Positions 6,878 to 10,224 of a DNA stretch of 10,224 bases are shown here, one piece after another (position 1 is the first letter of the stretch; each line of letters begins with the position of its first letter). Origin of the DNA: Methanobacterium sp. (GTDB taxonomy: Archaea > Methanobacteriota > Methanobacteria > Methanobacteriales > Methanobacteriaceae); the NCBI GenBank assembly GCA_028700095.1, contig JAQVTJ010000057.1, positions 1 to 10,224 on the forward strand. The letters are read 5' to 3'. Below the pieces are notes generated by a model. It worked only from the letters and a program-made list of their open reading frames with translations. It was not told the origin of the DNA and made no database searches. A program made the translations under genes and the position numbers.

Positions 6878-7664
6878 TTAACCACTCCAAAAAATTATAA
6901 GTTTCTTTTACATTTTCAACATAGAAGTTAGCAGATTCCTTCACTTCTTCTGGTGTTCCAATAGAATTTACAGCTATACTAATACCTTTAACTTCATTTT
7001 TTTCACTTAATTCTTTTAATTTTCTGAATGCAGATATATCATTAATATCATCACCAATATAAATAATTTTTTTAATATGATTTTCTGAGATAAATTCATG
7101 TAGAACTGATCCTTTATCATATCCCACCGGAGGTCTAATTTCCAATAACTCTCTACCTTCAATTATTTTAACTAACTTACCCTTTTTTAGGTTGTAGATG
7201 GTATTCAATAATTCTTTTTTTGCTTTATTTTTAGAATTACAATTATTATAATGTACTGTAAGACTTAATTTTTTATAATTAAATGATATTCCAGTTATGT
7301 TTTCAAATCTTTGGTGCAGTTCTCTGCTTATCTCTTTGATTATGGGAATGTATGATTCGATCCTTGGATCTGTGATAATTTTTCCATTTTTAATTTGTTG
7401 CAATCCATGATTTCCCATATAAACTATTTTCTCTAATTTGATAATATCTATGGCATCATTAATATCTCTTCCAGTTAACACTCCAATATATTTATATTTA
7501 GAAGATAGATCCAATAAAAGATTCCTCATTTCGGGAGTTATTGTTGCATTTTTTGGTTCAGGACCAATTTCACTTATTGTACCATCAATATCTGTTATTA
7601 CAACGGAATCTTCTTCTTTAAATTTTTCTAGATATTTTAAAGAATTAAGAAGATATTTTGCCAT
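6849..7664 (-). CDS. otsB: Trehalose-6-phosphate phosphatase-like HAD enzyme (OtsB family)
   Basis: The enzyme would hydrolyse trehalose 6-phosphate, or a related sugar phosphate, to free sugar in the cytoplasm using Mg2+. All HAD motifs are present in its 271 residues: the nucleophile and acid in TDIDGT (D25, D27), LTGRD (63-67), GNHG (84-87, typical of OtsB), EIRPP with DKG (175-185), and IGDDINDISAF (203-213) with the metal-binding Asp pair. The insert between about 105 and 165 is the cap domain. The ATG at 7664 follows AGAGGT with good spacing. The gene overlaps the downstream SemiSWEET by 20 to 29 bases. No trehalose-phosphate synthase (OtsA) is in the window, so the true substrate could differ, for example glucosyl- or mannosyl-glycerate-type phosphates, whose phosphatases are related HAD enzymes. 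Confidence 0.85.
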   Translation of the reverse strand: MAKYLLNSLKYLEKFKEEDSVVITDIDGTISEIGPEPKNATITPEMRNLLLDLSSKYKYIGVLTGRDINDAIDIIKLEKIVYMGNHGLQQIKNGKIITDPRIESYIPIIKEISRELHQRFENITGISFNYKKLSLTVHYNNCNSKNKAKKELLNTIYNLKKGKLVKIIEGRELLEIRPPVGYDKGSVLHEFISENHIKKIIYIGDDINDISAFRKLKELSEKNEVKGISIAVNSIGTPEEVKESANFYVENVKETYNFLEWLSDHNDTHSN

Positions 7665-8289
7665 TTTAATACCTCTTTATCGTATTTACTATAATTTTTG
7701 TATTTTAAACTACAAAGTTATAATGGTATGATTGTGATATTTAATAGTTTTTATTATAATATAAAGAATTATTTAGAATTTAAGATATCTATTACTTAGT
7801 TTTATTTAAGTTAAAAAAATAATATAAAATCTATATATGCCGAAATATTCATTAAGATAGTTTGAATTTATCAATTAGTGGAATTTATAATTATTTTATG
7901 GTTGTAGAACAAAAAAATATTACTATTTTATTTTTGTTTGTAAAATTTTTTTAATATATTAAGCGGTATCTAAAGATTAAGCTCAAACTTTTATCCAGAC
8001 TTAAACACAACCATTAACTATTATTTTGATCCAATATACTTAAAAATTTTCTAATAAAAAAAATCATTATTTGAATATGTAAATGGGAATATTTCATCAT
8101 AGATCTTTATTTAACATGCAATATAGTTATATTTTATAAGATCTATCTTCTTTATTGTTTATAATTTTGATTAACTAACCATTATACAATTTTAGCATGT
8201 TAAAAGTTTCTAATAAAATAGAAAATATCTATACAGTAAGTGAATAATCCTCAAGAAATTTAACTATGACATTAAATAAACCTTTATAG
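7665..8289. other. AT-rich intergenic region, 625 bases
   Basis: The region lies between the phosphatase start and the SnoaL-like gene's 3' end. I see no RNA gene and no convincing ORF; an 18-codon plus-strand ORF near 7898 (MVVEQKNIT...) is probably chance. The left end carries the phosphatase promoter described separately. The size is notable for a small methanogen genome and might hide a degraded gene or an untranslated RNA, but nothing in it supports either. Confidence 0.45.
7701..7710 (-). promoter_or_regulatory. TATA-like element for the phosphatase/SemiSWEET operon
   Basis: On the minus strand GTTTAAAATA lies about 40 bases before the phosphatase ATG. Archaeal initiation about 25 bases downstream would leave a leader of 15 to 20 bases containing the AGAGGT ribosome site, which is a consistent arrangement. 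Assigned by spacing and composition only. Confidence 0.3.
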
Positions 8290-8721
8290 TTAATAATATT
8301 CATTCCAGGGTACTCTTTTTCCTGGCTTTTCCGCAGGTATTGAATAATGCATATGTGTAAAGAGCCAATTTTTATCTTCTTTTTTAAGTACCATGCTAAT
8401 ACGTCCTGGTAGAACTACATCTACTTTATTAATTATAGCATACATTGTAAGAGAAGATGATACCCATGCTACTTTATCTAGTATTGTTATTGTAATATTA
8501 TCAAATAATAATCTGATATTATCTGCTTGGGAAAAATCTCGCTTAAAACTATTTTTTAACTTATCATGTCCTTTAATTCAGTCGGCTTTACCACTTCCAA
8601 TCGTAATAATATCCGAATCAGAAGCAAAAAGGCCCATTAATTTGTTTAAATCCTTATTCAAATAACATTCAGCATATTTATCAATGACTATTTGAATTTC
8701 TTTTTTTCCATTGGCTTCCAA
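8290..8721 (-). pseudogene. SnoaL-like/NTF2-fold protein with in-frame TGA
   Basis: This is a small NTF2-fold protein of the SnoaL-like/DUF4440 type, a group including ketosteroid-isomerase-like enzymes and ligand-binding proteins; the role is unknown. The start is a TTG at 8721 with GGAGG 8 bases upstream. The frame reads EIQIVIDKYAECYLNKDLNK, then LMGLFASDSDIITIGSGKAD, a TGA at codon 48 (8578-8580), and then IKGHDKLKNSFKRDF, with the rest of the fold through VAWVSSSLTMYAI, RISMVLKKEDKNW and LFTHMHYSIP to a TAA at 8290. The repaired product of 143 residues is normal for the family. Relatives often carry Trp in the segment before the conserved Gly-Arg/Lys-Glu helix start, so TGG to TGA is a plausible single change. 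The plus-strand ORF over this region is antisense shadow. Confidence 0.7.
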
Positions 8722-9145
8722 ATTAAAACCTCCATTAAAAAGAAATATAACTTTTATATTATTATATTAATTTAAGATCAATTAATTATATTGATATATT
8801 TTTTATTTTATTAAATCTTCTATCATCTCAGAAATTCCCTTCTAAAAAGATTATATAGAATTTACTTATCATCACATCCTTCTTTAATAACTTAAATAAT
8901 AATTATAAATTTTTTTTAGCACATATCCTAAATGGCTTTACTATTGTTTCATTATATTGAAAATTCTATTTGTTTGGTAAAATATTAAATAGTAATATAT
9001 AAATATAAATATGTCAATATGATGTATTAAGATGTTATAAAATGTATTAAGATATTCTATTTGTAAAGGTTAATAAAAATAGAGATTTTTGTTAAATTGT
9101 AAAAAAAAATTAATCTGCAATGATTTTTTAAAGGGGGGTTTTGAT
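8722..9145. other. Divergent intergenic region between SnoaL-like and radical SAM genes
   Basis: The region holds the outward promoters of both genes. On the minus strand, 8803-8872 contains AAGGATGTG before an ATG, then MISKFYIIFLE; in another frame GISEMIEDLIK runs to a stop. It may be a remnant of a small gene, but it is too short to support. TATA-like sequence (AATATATAAATATAAAT, about 8994-9010) and paired direct repeats precede the radical SAM gene. Confidence 0.45.
9022..9053 (+). repeat. Two 12-base direct repeats 20 bases apart, upstream of the radical SAM gene
   Basis: ATGTATTAAGAT occurs at 9022-9033 and 9042-9053, exactly 20 bases apart, about two helical turns. The pair follows a TATA-like stretch by roughly 20 bases, so it would sit around or just after the transcription start, where a repressor could bind. 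No regulator gene is visible nearby. Confidence 0.4.
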
Positions 9146-10224
9146 ATAAATAAAAAAAAACAATTTCATATATTGAAAGATCAAACTGTTCTACATAAAG
9201 GATCAAAGTATAGTTTTCTTTACCAAAATAGAGAAGTTGGTTCAAAGTCAATATTACTTAACAGGGATGATGCAAGGATAATTGATGAGTGTGATGGTAA
9301 AAGTAGCATTGATCAAATAATTAATAGGTTAGCTGTCAAATATGATGAAAATTATGATAATTTAGTTGAGAGGGTTGGATCATTTTTTTCTTCCAATGAT
9401 TATTTTAATATTATGGATAAGCCAACAAATAATAAAATCAGGGAAATGGAATGTCCCACTACAAGAACAGGTATCGGTTGAACTAACTTCACAATGTAAT
9501 TTCAAATGTAAACATTGTATTAAAAAAAATGTTTATTTAGGAAAGAGCTACATTGATGAAATGGGGTTGCTTAACATTTTCAAAGATTTAAAAAATTCAG
9601 GTGTAGATATAATTGAATTATCTGGTGGTGAACCATTAACACACCCTAAATTTATAGAAATATTGGAACATTCCCTGGATCTATTTTCCATGGTTTCCAT
9701 TGTTACCAATGGATATTTAATTAATAACGATATTTTAGAACTTTTTTATAAATATAAAGATAAAATCCAACTACAAATTAGTTTATATGGAAATACACAA
9801 CCTTATGTGGAATGGTTTTCAGGTAGGCCTAATGCGTATAAACGCTCTAAACGTGCAATTGATTTAGCTACAAACCAAGGTATTTATGTTACGTCAAATA
9901 TGATTATAACTCCACTCAACCTTAGTGAATTAAATCCAACAATCCAATTATCAAAAAAATTAGGTGCTTCCTCTTTTATAGTTTCAATAGCAGGTACAAG
10001 CAATGAAGACGAACTATATTTTTCACCAGATAATATAAGATTATTATCATGTGAAATTTCCGCTGTTAAAGATATTTTCGGCGATTATATTTCACAAACA
10101 CCTGAATACTTACTTATAAACAATGAAAATACACCTTACTGCGATATTTGTGCAAAAACAATGGCTATAACTTCCAATGGTGATTTGAAAATTTGTCCCA
10201 TGGTAACCACACCACAACTTGATA
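9146..10224 (+). pseudogene. PqqD-radical SAM-SPASM peptide-maturase-like protein, frameshifted, runs off right edge
   Basis: Such enzymes use a [4Fe-4S] cluster and S-adenosylmethionine to modify peptide substrates, with the N-terminal PqqD-like domain binding the leader. The PqqD-like part spans about 9215-9410 (ILLNRDDARIIDECDGKSSI, then IINRLAVKYDEN). The frame breaks at CCC 9455-9457; removing one C joins REMECP to LQEQVSVELTSQ. Radical SAM then follows: CNFKCKHC (Cys codons at 9495, 9507, 9516; CX3CX2C), SGGEPLTHP, and SIVTNGYLI. The SPASM signature begins near the edge: Cys codons at 10140, 10149 and 10194, with C-x9-G-x4-C. The start is odd: the strong AGGGGGG at 9132-9138 is followed by ATA at 9146 where ATG is expected; the first standard start is a TTG at 9089 without such a site. 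The 3' end is outside the window. Substrate unknown. Confidence 0.8.

Noticed and set aside
8393..8665. 90-codon plus-strand ORF
   Set aside because: It is antisense to the SnoaL-like gene, whose minus-strand frame has the recognisable fold and a ribosome site.
8803..8872. Minus-strand fragment that could read MISKFYIIFLE joined to GISEMIEDLIK
   Set aside because: It needs a two-base repair and gives only about 23 residues; a gene remnant is possible but not supported.
1..10224. CRISPR array, insertion sequence, tRNA or rRNA
   Set aside because: No regularly spaced repeats, transposase motifs, terminal inverted repeats or tRNA T-arm consensus were found on either strand.

Overview
The window is very AT-rich DNA from an archaeon, most likely a Methanobacteriales methanogen of the Methanosphaera/Methanobrevibacter type. 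The evidence is the low-GC codon use, an archaeal-type SecD, GGAGG-like ribosome sites mixed with apparently leaderless starts, TATA-like boxes about 25 bases before starts, and oligo-T terminators. Genus is inference; no rRNA or tRNA gene was seen.

Layout. Leftward genes fill 1-3453: the 5' end of an aldo/keto reductase (1-165), secD (238-1489) and a 14-TM DHA2-type MFS exporter (1915-3453). The middle (3654-4510) holds small genes: a 40-residue cysteine-rich peptide (3794-3916) too short for routine gene finding, ambiguous hydrophobic mini-ORFs (about 4034-4146), and a small soluble protein of unknown function (4166-4510). An intact NCS2/AzgA-type purine permease (4852-6303) follows, with an inverted repeat over its promoter. 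Convergent to it is a two-gene overlapping operon: a trehalose-6-phosphatase-like HAD phosphatase (6849-7664) and a SemiSWEET sugar transporter (6590-6877). A SnoaL-like protein (8290-8721, leftward) diverges from a PqqD-radical SAM-SPASM peptide-maturase-like gene that runs off the right edge (9146-10224).

The most striking property of the window is how many reading frames are broken. The reductase, secD (two lesions), the MFS gene (two lesions), the unknown small gene, the SnoaL gene and the radical SAM gene all carry an in-frame stop or frameshift, while recognisable protein continues on both sides. Several frameshifts can be repaired by one base in a homopolymer. This could be indel/substitution error in the assembly or recent gene decay; the sequence alone cannot decide. 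The permease, phosphatase and SemiSWEET are intact.

Functional links. The phosphatase/SemiSWEET overlap suggests sugar-phosphate dephosphorylation coupled to sugar movement across the membrane. The cysteine-rich peptide together with a PqqD-radical SAM-SPASM enzyme in the same 10 kb raises the possibility of a modified-peptide (RiPP) system, but the two are about 5.2 kb apart and the link is speculative.
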